From: Bombyx mori
Taxonomy: Eukaryota; Arthropoda; Insecta; Lepidoptera; Bombycidae
Length of the DNA: 64,000 nucleotides
Direction of reading: 5' to 3'
NCBI RefSeq assembly: GCF_030269925.1
Contig: NC_085117.1
Span: forward strand, 12,338,731 to 12,402,730
Shown: piece by piece, positions 8,558 to 19,309 of the stretch
How the letters are laid out: every line of letters begins with the position of its first letter
How positions within the stretch are numbered: the first letter of the stretch is position 1
Program-made: the position numbers and the translations under genes
The notes under the pieces: model-generated
What the model saw: only the letters and a program-made list of their open reading frames with translations
What the model was told of the DNA's origin: nothing
The model's database searches: none

Positions 8558-11341
8558 ATGAGCTCAGAAGATTCTGCACTGGCGTCCGAAGACAAAGTTT
8601 CGCCCAAAATGAGTTCAGCAAAAAATTCGAATAACAATAAAGTAACAAAAACAATAATAACATCTCCGGAAATATATCAACCAGTAGGTCCGTACAGGTT
8701 AGTTTACTAAAAATATTATTGATTTGTGTGAACTTTAGCCAAAAATTACATTTGTTACCTATTGAGTCTCCGGATCTTCTCAGTGGGTCGCGATTCCGTT
8801 CCGGTGGTAGATACTGAGAAGCACGGCTCTTGCTTAGGTTAGTGTTAGCAAATTCTCTCAGTTGAGTCCGTTAGTTCATGTACCCGTTCTAATGAATAGG
8901 CAGGAAAAAAATAATGTCTCTATTCATCTTGCTAGCGTAGATGGGGATTCCAACATTATTGTTGCGGAGAAAGCCACCAAACACCAGGAGAAAGGTCAAA
9001 ATCTCAATTACTTACATTCATCGGAATAACGTCGAATAAGAAATTTACTTTGCAGCAAAAACAGTGTTTTGTGTAAATAATAGTTAAGGTTGCATAAGCT
9101 AATGCGTGCTCTCAACATATTTTACAACTACCTAGTTGTGATAGGAGTTAGGGAATCCTCTAATGAAAATTAATTAAGTTAAAAAATAAGATACTACTGC
9201 AAAACGGAAGGAAAACCGAAAACCTTTACAGCTTCGCCAGGACAGGTGAGCGCGGTTCGGCCAGGAGGGAGTTTAAAGAAGCTTGCGTCGCGTCGCGTTC
9301 ATACTTTTATTTGTAATGTTGCATGAATATAGTTTTGGGTGGATAACTTGAATAGCTGGATTATCACTGACTGGTATCACTCACAGCTGGGACTTTGAAG
9401 TGGTTTGTGGGAGTTGAACTTTCTAAATAACTCATGCGTTGCCTTTTTACTTGACCGTCGAATCCCCATTTCAAGATTTTAAAGAGCAAAGGGCTTGTAG
9501 CGCTTTCTCGCGCAGTTTTAGGTCGCCATTAACAATCTCATTTAGATATGTACTTAAAAACCTATTTACTGCGTTTTTATTTTGTTCATATTTTTTGTCT
9601 TCCTATGCTGATAGTCTTGAGAGGCTATTTTAGCTTCACTTTGACGCGCACGTGAGCTCACGGGGCTCAAACCGGAAGTGTTGCTAACACTGGACCTAGA
9701 AGGGCAGTGCTTTAGGGAATCTACCACCGGATTGGAAACGCGACCCACTGAGAAGATCCGGCGAGAAACTCGGTGGGCTGTGTCTATTGGTATTGATATA
9801 CTCGTCGAGCCCTTCGTCGCAAGCGACGGGTTCGGCGAGGACGGTGATCGGTGCTTGAGGTAGCTACCTAAAAGCACCGTTAATGGATCGGGAGGATCCG
9901 TAATGACGTGTTTATACAATAGGTAATACACAAAGTTCCTCAGTTTGAATTTCAACCTCCGAGAAATCGGGAAGTACATTAATAATGTTAATCAATACTT
10001 ATTGTGTTATGTTTTCTACGCCAATAATTTTAAAAATGATACCTAAACTTGGATTATGGGTTAAAGGATGTTGTATTGTATCGTCTATTTAATTTTAGTC
10101 AAGCAATTTTAGCGGACAAGACCTTATACATTTCTGGAATTCTCGGATTGGATCGAGATGCACAGATGGTCTGCGGTGGTGCTGAAGCGCAGACCCGTCA
10201 GGCTCTGGACAATCTGCGACATGTACTTGAAGCTGGTGGCGCTTCGTTGGAGTCGGTCGTGAAAACTACTGTTTTGTTGGCTAGCATGGACGACTTCCAA
10301 ACTTTCAACAAAGTCTATGCAGAATGTTAGTACATACTTACTTAAGTAATTTGCAAACTCCTGAAAAACCGTTTAACATGAATCACCTACTTAATTTACA
10401 TATACTCATTAGAGTGATGACGATTGTACTAACTTAGGTATGTATATTAAAAATAGCAAGTTTGTTTAGTGTTGCTCAAATGGCACTTATGAAAAAAAAA
10501 ACTGGGAATCCCAATGGAAAATAATTTTTATACGCTACCAAATAGACTTTAAGTTCGTTCGTCGTCATAAACATAATAAAAAAACCGCAAAATATTTGTG
10601 GCAGTAGGATTTTTTTTTAAAAGAAAATTCTGTAATTTTAGTTTGGTCTTGATTTCACTGAAATTATGCAATTTGAGATCTAAACTGGGAAAAAGAGATT
10701 TTATAAACAGATAAAATCGAAAGGTTCTATTCTCATCAACTGATAAAATTGATCGAAAAGTGCATTAGAGAGGGTTCACGATTTTTTTTATCACGGTATC
10801 TAATAAATGTAAGAAATAATATCAATCATGAATCAACATAAAATATATCAAATATATGTAACATCAAATAGTAATAAACAGAATCTATTATGATTCTGTT
10901 CAATACTATTAATTATTATTAGCTTCTTTTAATTCTTGATATATACTTAATTATCTTAGTTTCTGAAACTAATAAAGCAGCGACCAAAATGAACACATTT
11001 TTGAAAACATTTTTGGTCATACCGCAATTATGACAATAAAAAAATTATGTATGGTTAAAATTGTGGCGTATAATAAACTTTATCTCAATTCAGACAGACG
11101 CTTGGAGAAAAGAATTGTTTCAACCTGGCAAAACGAACCGAAAGCTAACGAACATATCTGTGAAACCGGATGCCAAATAAAACAGTTAATTTCCTTCACA
11201 GATTTTCCTAAAGCTTGCCCTGCTCGAATGACATACGAAGTCAGTCGACTACCGTTGGGAGCAGCTGTGGAGATCGAGGCCATCGCTCTTTGCGGAGACT
11301 TGGTCATAGCAGAGGCCGGCCCATGCCCTTGTGCACGCTAA
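8558..11341 (+). CDS. RidA/UK114 family enamine/imine deaminase, three exons
   Basis: Exons 8558-8697, 10099-10325 and 11202-11341 join in phase to a 168-residue protein. Borders are CAG|GTTAGT, TTTTAG|T, AAT|GTTAGT and TCACAG|A. Joins restore GPYSQAILAD at residues 44-53 and YFPKACPARMTYEV at 123-136, both RidA signatures; Arg131 in the PAR motif matches the arginine that binds the substrate carboxylate in RidA proteins. The family hydrolyses reactive enamine/imine intermediates such as 2-aminoacrylate, acting as a trimer in cytosol or mitochondria. The first 30 or so residues (Ser, Asn, Lys rich) are an extension over the usual 130-137 residues; a second in-frame Met at position 18 could be the real start. 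Intron 1 carries LINE 3' ends; intron 2 is AT-rich. Confidence 0.9.
8755..8905 (+). repeat. LINE 3' end fragment in RidA intron 1
   Basis: GGATCTTCTCAGTGGGTCGCG and following words are the reverse complement of the LINE ends at 9730-9790, 26690-26720 and 50700-50740. So this copy lies in the plus orientation. Diverged and short. Confidence 0.6.
9205..9930 (-). mobile_element. Jockey-type LINE 3' end in RidA intron 1
   Basis: From about 9590 the block reads TTTTTTGTC, CCTATGCTGATAGTCTTGAG, GAGCTCACGGGGCTCAA, CCCACTGAGAAGATCCGG and GACGGGTTCGGCGAGGACGG, the order seen at 50550-50775, continuing to about 9915. The T-run at the left is the inverted poly(A) tail, so the copy is on the minus strand. 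A more diverged piece at 9205-9270 (CGCCAGGACAGGTGAGCG) resembles 3700-3735. Confidence 0.7.
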
Positions 11342-11690
11342 TAATGTTACCTCTTTTGCCCGAATTAAATTTCATAAATTATTTAAAAAAATAAAATCAT
11401 TTAGTAAAGGTAACTACTTATTTCCATAATTTTACCATAAATTCAATATCATCAAATTATATTTAATGCAAAACTGACTGACTTAGGTACATATGTTTCC
11501 AAATACGACAAAAACATTTTTAATTAAAATAATCCTAATAATTTCGTGTTTTTATTGTACTATAATTAATATAAGTATAAGTATGTACATCGATGTACTC
11601 GATATAATTTCTAACCAAAAAATGTATTCCAACTACAGGTACCCCACAAATCTGAAAAAGGGCGGTAATAACGTCGTGTAATAAAAATAA
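11342..11690. other. 3' flank of RidA, AT-rich
   Basis: Downstream of the RidA stop. AATAAA-like words occur (around 11389), consistent with a 3' UTR. No further gene seen. Confidence 0.4.
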
Positions 11691-11895
11691 AATCCTTAAA
11701 AAATATATAAATTTGCAATATTGGTTGATTGTGGTGCGCGGTCTAAGCCCACACGAGTAGTTACAAAAATTCTGATTGTTTCTGCCGCGAAGAAGGCTTG
11801 TCTCAGGTTTGAAGGGCGTGATATAATTGTTATACAATACAATTAAGACTAATTCAACTCATGTCTGTCTGGGTGACTACATTTAGATTGTGATG
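11690..11895 (+). repeat. Old, diverged Bm1 SINE
   Basis: Words in Bm1 order: GTAATAAAAATAAAATC, AAATTTGCAATA, AAGCCCACACGAGTAG, TTTCTGCCGCGAAG, GTTTGAAGGGCG and TTTAGATTGTGATG. The likeness is partial, so it is an old copy. Confidence 0.5.
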
Positions 11896-11939
11896 TTTAT
11901 GGATTTCACTAATACTTAAAATCCGAAAAACTCTTTCAT

Positions 11940-12300
11940 CCATTAGAAAAAAATATAGACGATGAACGGTCTGCTTTTGGTCCCAGCTTGGCTTCAACGC
12001 TTAGAGGCAGTGAGATAGTAGAGAAAGTAGAGCTTTTCCTCACCTCAAACTTTTAATTCCGAATCGTCACGATCGCGCATATTGTACGACGTCGGGTCCC
12101 GACAAGTAAGGCTCTACACTAGCGATTAGAATACGGCACAGGCCTGCCTATGCTAAATAGTATGCGCTCCCAGATTTTGTGCAGAGGTACCAATATGGAT
12201 GCTCTAGAGCCCGGTAAGCACTTGCGTCAACCGGATGGAGAGGCATCCTCCATCATTGCACTATCCTACTGTCAAGAACGCTTTTTTAATTTTTTTTTAT
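11940..12300. repeat. GC-richer block, probable retroelement remnant, not identified
   Basis: The block is clearly richer in GC than its flanks and ends in a T-rich run near 12283-12298, like a retroelement end. No reading frame longer than a few tens of codons was recognised. Confidence 0.3.
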
Positions 12301-12559
12301 TGACATAAGTTCGTCTTTTTTTATTGATCTTTCTGACTTTTGTCTTAATAATCATGTAAGTATTACTCAGGTAGTTTAGTTTTTTGTTGTTTAGATCTGC
12401 AAAATAAATCATAAATGTTCATATTTCTTTCACATATAAAAACTATTGTGTCAAAAGCTCGATTCCATAAACTAGAACCTTGAAAACAACAAGACGAATT
12501 TTCGTTCCATGTTAAAACGGCACACGGCACGTAAAAAACTCCACGCAATGCCATTGTAA

Positions 12560-13590
12560 TGAAACATTTTTAAAAACAGTGTGGTGTGTCGCGTTCTTTT
12601 AAATTATATCTATTTTTAAACCTGTGACCTAGAAGGGGTGGTCTGTAACCAGAAAGTAGGTGGGTAAGAACAACGGCGCGCTGACTACCTTGTCCCCGCG
12701 CCTCCTCAAGCTTCAAGCTGGGGACGGATGGAATAATTTATAGCACCTTAGTCCGGTCTGTTGCGTGAATTGTTTGAACAAAGGGTTACTTTTACATTGA
12801 AAATCGGTGTAAACGGCCTACAAATTACTGTAACTACTTACGATTTTATATTATCAAGATTATTATTTTTGTGATTGTATTGCTTACAAAATAAAAATAG
12901 ATGATTGATATAAAAATATGCCATTTTTTTTTTAAAGTTCGGACGTTTTTCGTTTCGTGCGGCAAAGGATTAGTGGCACGCTTCGAACAGGAGGTAGCGC
13001 AAGGTGAAATGTTGACTAATTAATATTTAGCTGTATATACATATTTAGGTTTTAATATTGTAGGTATTTATTTCCCTTTAAAAAAAACAAAAAACAAAAT
13101 AATCATATGCATAATTAAAGATATTTTTATGGCTTAATCTCGCGCTTGTTATATCTGACGTTTCAAATATTCGATAAAGCGGTCGTAAAATGAAAATAAT
13201 AAGCCCGAAGTTAAACCGTACAAGCTGTTCAATTATGTCGTGAAAAACAAAATACGTACTGATTATAGGTATCTTGTACACTTGACATTAGAAGTTTTTA
13301 AAACATCAAAAGCTGAAACAGCTACTGCTAATTCATTTAATGTATTTCAAAATAATTCCCTTGAGAACCCATGTATCTATCAATGCATACCATCAAACTA
13401 TTGAGAAAAACAGTGACCTCACTATTATTATAGCACTGTAACCGCTGCTTCAGCGTCCTAAAATAACGTTCGTCTAAGCTCTCCCTTGTTTTCCGTCGAG
13501 TCTTAACATTTTGTGACATCAATCTACGCGACGACATTTTTAAGCATCGGTTAAATCTATCTAGTACAAAGCATTCTAATGTCCAAATAA
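12560..13590. other. AT-rich spacer, nothing recognised
   Basis: Apart from a small GC-rich patch at 12640-12730, nothing was identified on either strand. Confidence 0.4.
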
Positions 13591-13599
13591 AGAGGACAG

Positions 13600-14210
13600 A
13601 TACTCTCGAAATGTGGTGCTCGAGAAGAATGCTGCAAATATCGTGGACGGAATTCAGAACGAAACAGTCAATTCTACAGGAACTTGGCATCAAGCAGCGA
13701 CTGTCCTGCATCGTTCAGGGTCGCATTCTCACTTTCTTCGGGCATGTGTCGCGTCGGGGTGACGACTCTGTTGAGCGCCGTGTGGTGCATGAGAGAGGGC
13801 ACAAGACCGCGCGGCAGATTACCGTAACGATTGATCGACCAAATAAAGGCTCTAAGCGGTTGGACGGCGGGATGGATGTAATATGCTCTGCGTAAACTTA
13901 GCCCGCCCGCCCGCCGTCTCATTAACTCGGACTGGGCACCGGCCCGGTCCGGGGTAGGGCGCCGGCTGTGAGCGGCAGGAATTTTTAGTGAGATTCAACT
14001 CCCACATACCCCACCCACTGCGCGTTAGGGGATCCGGCGATTTTCTCTAGTGGAAAAATAAATAGCTCTAAGGGGTCCCGTTAACGAGTGCACAAGAAGG
14101 GCCGCGGTACGCGAGGATTGGCGACATTAGGTGAAGCGCACCACTACCTGAAGTGATGATCACGACCACTCTGCCAAGAGTGCATACGACTGAGAAGAAA
14201 GAATCTTAGA
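13600..14210 (+). mobile_element. LINE 3' end, RTE-like
   Basis: The frame 13611-13895 encodes the typical LINE C-terminus MWCSRRMLQISWTEFRT, then RILTFFGHVSRRGDDS and VERRVVH. Frames then shift; 14090-14200 continues with the TRRAAVREDWRH-type end seen in related elements. 5'-truncated and frame-shifted, so it is dead. Confidence 0.65.
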
Positions 14211-15340
14211 CTTGACCGAATCTACGGATAGGTGACTCTTTTGTTAGGCTCTGTCATAACCCTCACGCGGATAAAGAGACTGGTAGGACCACGCTTTAAT
14301 TTTTTTAAGCCGGTTACATACAGTTACACTAGGGCCTTTATCTATAAAAAGCCAACTGAAGTCGATTCTATCATTGATGCTAATCCATAAAAAAATATTT
14401 CAGCGACAATTTTCACGCGTAAGTTTACTTTTTATAATTAGCGCCAGACTAAAAAATGTATTACATTGCATAGACGGAATATGTTTCTTAATTATAAGAA
14501 TTGTTTTTCAGATGTAGCATGTTATTTTTGCATTTATTCAATGATTTTTTTCAATTTTTTTAAATGTCATTATACTACGCAAGATAATTGACAGATGCCT
14601 GAATCTCGCTTACGACATTTTCAAGATAAAGCCTATATATACAAGTTCCGAATAACAACATTCGGAGCGTCGGTCTACCGAGCAAATATCACCCGCTCGG
14701 TGGAAGATCTTCCCTTTATCGTATATCTCTCCAAATACCTACATAATTCAAAATTGTAATGTAGTTGGTTGGTTTCAATTTCTTATATTTTGGTTTGTGA
14801 TTGATTTTTACATCCTTAATTGTCAGACCATGATCTCAACAAAAATCTAGAAAGCTTACCTAGGGAAAGACACTAATCATTTGAGAAATGTGAGTGGCTA
14901 GGTTTTAAAATCCTATAGCCGATTATTTATTGATTCAGTATAGATATTGTCAAGTAGTCACAGACTTTTCTGTGGTACTTGTGAACTCGTAACTTTGTGC
15001 ACTAATAAGCCTTTCTGTGTTTACAGTATAAACGTAAAAGCCATTTAATTTCACAAGGCAAAATGCTATTAATGCTATTAAACGAGCGTCCACACATCAA
15101 AGTGAAAGAATGTACTACATACTAAGTTTATTTAATTATAAAAACGCGATGGGGTTGCGAGGTCGCTGTAGTGGGTTGCCTCCTACCACAATAGGTGGTT
15201 TACGATAAAATCTGAGGCAACGGGCAGTCGAGCACGGCATATGCGGCGGAGTGGCGGTCGTCGCGGCCATCGCGGCGGTTCCCGCACATCAACAAGAGCC
15301 ACGCGCCACTCCTAATGGGAATTGCGTGAGGTACACGACA
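14211..15340. other. Spacer and upstream region of the MGCTSS gene
   Basis: AT-rich to 15130, then increasingly GC-rich (15150-15340) into the first coding exon, as at a promoter/5' UTR. There is an open frame without stop before the ATG from about 15257, so a longer N-terminus cannot be excluded. Confidence 0.4.
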
Positions 15341-17816
15341 ATGGGTTGCACCAGCAGCGCACCAGCTGTCGTTACACCTGATGCTAGTGCCACAGGTACT
15401 TTAACTTTAATGTACTGAGTTTTATTTTTGTATCAAGATTGAGAAAAACTGTGAATTACTTCTGCTCAGCTAGAATCACTAATTATTAAATTCATTTCAG
15501 AAAGGCAGAAAAGCATTCAATTCGCTGATAGCTGTGATCAAACAATAAATAGTAATGAAGAAATCGAAAACAGTGAAAGACACGATACAAATAATGTGCT
15601 TCCTCAATGTGATACTTTAGAACAAACTATACGTTTAGTTAAAAGTGATATTTCTCTGATGGAGACATTTCCTTTAAAGGAAGATAAAAGTTAGTAAAAT
15701 AAGTATTATTAGTAGTAATTTCGTACAGTACATAAATTTAAAGTAATTACTCGTATTTCACTAAAACAGCTTCATATTTAAGTCTCTATTACGCAGACGA
15801 CCTCTTGACCTTAGCAATGGCTCATGATTTAAGACCTTGGTTTCTTATATCTTGATGTCACGTGGAATCTTTTTCCAAAGCAGTTCTTGCACATTGGAGC
15901 ACTAGAAATCCATTTATATTTTTGGTCATAGATTAAATATATTTGAGAAATCAGAAGACAATGCTGTAATTTGATAAAAACATCGTACTAATGGCAGTTT
16001 CCAATTTATAATATTTATACAGGTAATGACGGTAAAAAATGTACAATTCCTGACAAAAATCTAAACAATTTTTTATTATCGTATTAAATAAATAAAAGTT
16101 GTGTGTATTGAAGTTATTAATTTGCTAAATTTCTGCTCGTCTCATCTTTAATCTGGACTGTCTCACATACTTATTTTCGTTAGTTGTACAATAAAGTTAA
16201 CATAAATAAATGATTACTAATATCATAGTAATGTATAATTGGTTTCATAAATAAACTTTAACATTATAGATTGTCAGGATGTTGCAGAAATGAATTCGAA
16301 TAGTGAAAAAGAATTAGGAGCCATTGTTATTGCTAACGAAGAGGATAAAATCTCTACTTTAGAGGAAGTTATTGAAAAGGTAATGGAATTGAATCATTCA
16401 GATGAAATGCAAAGTTCACAAAATGAAGAAACCTCGCCAATTAATAATTCAGAGGACCAAAACCATACGACACAGGTGGAAGATACTAATGTATCACAAA
16501 GTATTGGACATATTGAACCAATTAACGAACAGTAAGTGTTCATTTCATGGTATTTTGATTTTTATTTTATTTTAATATGCAACCGAGTATACCGTCCATT
16601 TCATGATGAGCGGTCACTGATGCTCATAAACATTAATGACACCAGAGGTACAGCGAAAACGATGCCTGCCGCTTAGGTCTCTTTTCAAAACTCGTTTAAA
16701 GAAAAACATGTCATACATAGCATTCAGGTTACACAGGGGCATTCCAGAGCCAGATGATACATGGCAAAAAAGATCTCTGGAAACGATCTATAGATTTTTT
16801 TTTATTGCTTAGATGGATGGACGAGCTCACAGCCCACCTGGTGTTAAGTGGTTACTGGAGCCCATAGACATCTACAACATAAATGCGCCACCCACCTTGA
16901 GATATAAGTTCTAAGATCTCAGTATAGTTACAACGGCTGCCCTACCCTTCAGACCGAAACGCATTACTGCTTCACGGCAGAAATAGGCAGGGCGGTGGTA
17001 CCTACCCGTGCGGACTCCCAAGAGGTCCTACCACCAGTGTTTTCGCAAATTATAATTTTATTGATCGTAGATGATCGTAGTGTTTCTAGATAGTATGGAT
17101 GAACTCTGATCTGTTGGTGGTGCAATGGTAAAATGGGAGATGTTGAAATCCTCCCAAAGAAATATTTAGAGCACCCCTCATGGTGCATATGGTGCGAAAC
17201 ACAGATAACCGAAGCACCTATGTAACCCAGAGGTTTAATTGATCCGTAAGAACAGCATCAGAACGGCCATCTTCTAGTGTTAAACATGGCTTTCATTTTG
17301 GTCAACGTAAGATTGGCTTGCACCTATGCTGGCTCTATGTTATATTACAATGTACAGTGTCCATGGTCACGTTTCGGTCATTTCGGGTGTCGTCATTAAG
17401 TTCTAGCAACCGTCGATACATTAAAAAAAGCATACTTGGCATCCAAGACAAGATGACAGACGATAAATGTTGATAATGAATATGAATGCTAATCAATACG
17501 AATATAGCAAACGAACTTATACCCCTAGAGATCTATCTCTTAGCGATGACAGCAGTGCACCAATTAAAATTAATTAATAACCTACAGAAATTCAATATAA
17601 TTAGAAGGCAAAAATATTCATTTTGGTACTGACAGTGTTAATTTCTTAAACTTTTTTTGTCTTAGAGATGAGCACGGGGAAGAAGCAATTAGCCCCAGTC
17701 TATCAGAGAGCAGTCGTGCTACGAGATGGGAAGCTTTAGCTGATATTGCAGCGGAACTACCGGCATCACTCACCATTGATCCTTTAACGGGTCAAATTTA
17801 TTCACTCGCAAAATAA
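15341..17816 (+). CDS. Acidic 218-residue protein with MGCTSS start, four exons, not recognised
   Basis: Exons 15341-15395, 15501-15689, 16270-16531 and 17666-17816 join in phase with GT-AG borders (ACAG|GTACTT, TTTCAG|AAAGG, AAA|GTTAGT, TTATAG|ATTG, CA|GTAAGT, CTTAG|AGATG). The product is 218 residues. It starts MGCTSSAPAVVTPDASAT; Met-Gly-Cys with Ser at position 5-6 fits N-myristoylation plus palmitoylation, which would tether the protein to membranes (inference). The middle (residues 60-170) is acidic, rich in Glu, Asn and Ser, with no domain seen and likely disordered. The last 45 residues are more ordered and look conserved: RWEALADIAAELPASL, then DPLTGQIYSLAK. I do not recognise the family. 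A Bm1 SINE sits in intron 3. Confidence 0.75.
16797..17062 (-). mobile_element. Bm1 SINE, 5'-truncated, in intron 3 of the MGCTSS gene
   Basis: Starts with a T-run (inverted tail) and reads GCTCACAGCCCACCTGGTGT, then CACTGCTTCACGGCAG-like words, then GAGGTCCTACCACCAG. It breaks off near 17060, before the tRNA-like head. Minus orientation. Confidence 0.85.
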
Positions 17817-17959
17817 AAACAAAAATTAACGAACACACTGCATTTTGTATAATTACTACTTTAATCAACAGTAATAAAAATATATTTTATATTATTAATG
17901 GTGTTCATGATGCTTTGAGAATGCATTGTTTTTTATTACCTAATACTGACTACAAGGGC

Positions 17960-18300
17960 TATTCCAGCTACTGACTGGCTGGTTAGTGACCTCATAGGCT
18001 CAACCAAAGAGTTGCTAACACCAACCCTAGCATCGGAAGCGCGACTCACTGAGATCCGGCGAAAAACTCAATGGGTTGGACGATGGAATCTATGGATTAG
18101 TTGTTATGACGAACCCTTCGTCGCATTCGACGAGTTCGACGCGAATGGTCACCGGTGCATCGAACGCAGGGCCGGATTTAGAGATCTGGAGGCCTGGAGG
18201 CAACAGAGGAGCAGAGGCTGTCTAGCCCCAAATTATTTTCTAAATAAAATGAACAATTTTATCCGGTCGAGTTTCCGAATAAATAATTTATTGTGAAACT
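17960..18300 (-). repeat. LINE 3' end next to a second repeat fragment
   Basis: 17960-18175 follows the LINE-end order (GAGTTGCTAACACCAACCC, GACTCACTGAGATCCGGCG, CCCTTCGTCGCATTCGACG). At about 18168 it runs into CAGGGCCGGATTTAGAGATC, a start word seen in other transposon fragments of moths, with no matching right end found. Several insertions may overlap here. Confidence 0.5.
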
Positions 18301-18588
18301 ACGTAGATTCTCTTAGTATTTAACAAACATACATAAATACACTCCCGGACACATCTATCGATCCACCTAGTGTCTTAAGTTTTGGCTGTCCCTAGCTAAA
18401 AATAAATGTTAGGTGGAGCAATAAGTTTTTATGCAGTTTTGAAGCTGATTTATTGGTCAACCCTTTGGTATGTTTTTTTTTAAATTTCAAATTCAGAATA
18501 ATTATGAAAAAAAACGTGATAGCGTATAAGATGATATAAGTCAAGTATGCGCCTTGGTGAAGAGCAAGAGTTACGTAATAGTCTGGAG

Positions 18589-19017
18589 TTTTGCTTAGAT
18601 GGGTGGACGAGCTCACAGCCCAACTGGTGTTAAGTGGTTACTGGAGTCCATAGACATCTACAACGTAAACGCGCCACCCACCTCGAGATATAAGTTCTAA
18701 GGTTTCAGTATATTTACAACGGCTACCCCACCCTTCGAACCGAAACACATTACTGCTTCACGGCGGAAATAGGCGGGGTGGTGGTACCTACCCGTGCGGA
18801 CTCCTAAGAGGTCCTACCACCAGTGATTACGCAAATTATAATTTTTGCGGGTTGATTTTTATTACACGATGTTATTCCTTCACCGTGGAAGTCAATCGTG
18901 AACATTTGTTGAGTACGTATTTCATTAGAAAAATTGGTACCCGCCTGCGGATTCGAACACCGGTGCATCGCTACATACGAATGCACCGGACGTCTTATCC
19001 TTTAGGCCACGACGACT
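18589..19017 (-). mobile_element. Near full-length Bm1 SINE
   Basis: Inverted copy that runs from GCTTAGATGGGTGGACG to the tRNA-like head at 18945-19015, where GGATTCGAACACC (B box inverted) and TCCTTTAGGCCACGACG (A-box region inverted) are clear. The long T tail is missing or very short at the left side. Confidence 0.9.
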
Positions 19018-19309
19018 AAATTTTAAATAAATCAAACGTTTTATTACAATGAAATGTTTAATTAATAGGAAGTATTGCCTCCAAAGGCACCTACGACAGA
19101 TAGAGATAGAATTAATCAGTTTCACTATGAAATTCTTTTCATGCTTTTATTATCAAGGGACAAAGCTTATTATTGCTCTCATAACGATTTATCATGCACA
19201 GATTTTATTAGCACATGTATCATTATATCTGTTTTATTACTACTATTAAAAATAAAACAATTTCATATGAAGATATTCGTTTAATGATAGTTTGATAGAA
19301 TGAGACATG

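Noticed and set aside
18945..19017. Possible tRNA gene on the minus strand
   Set aside because: Same reason: head of an inverted Bm1 SINE.
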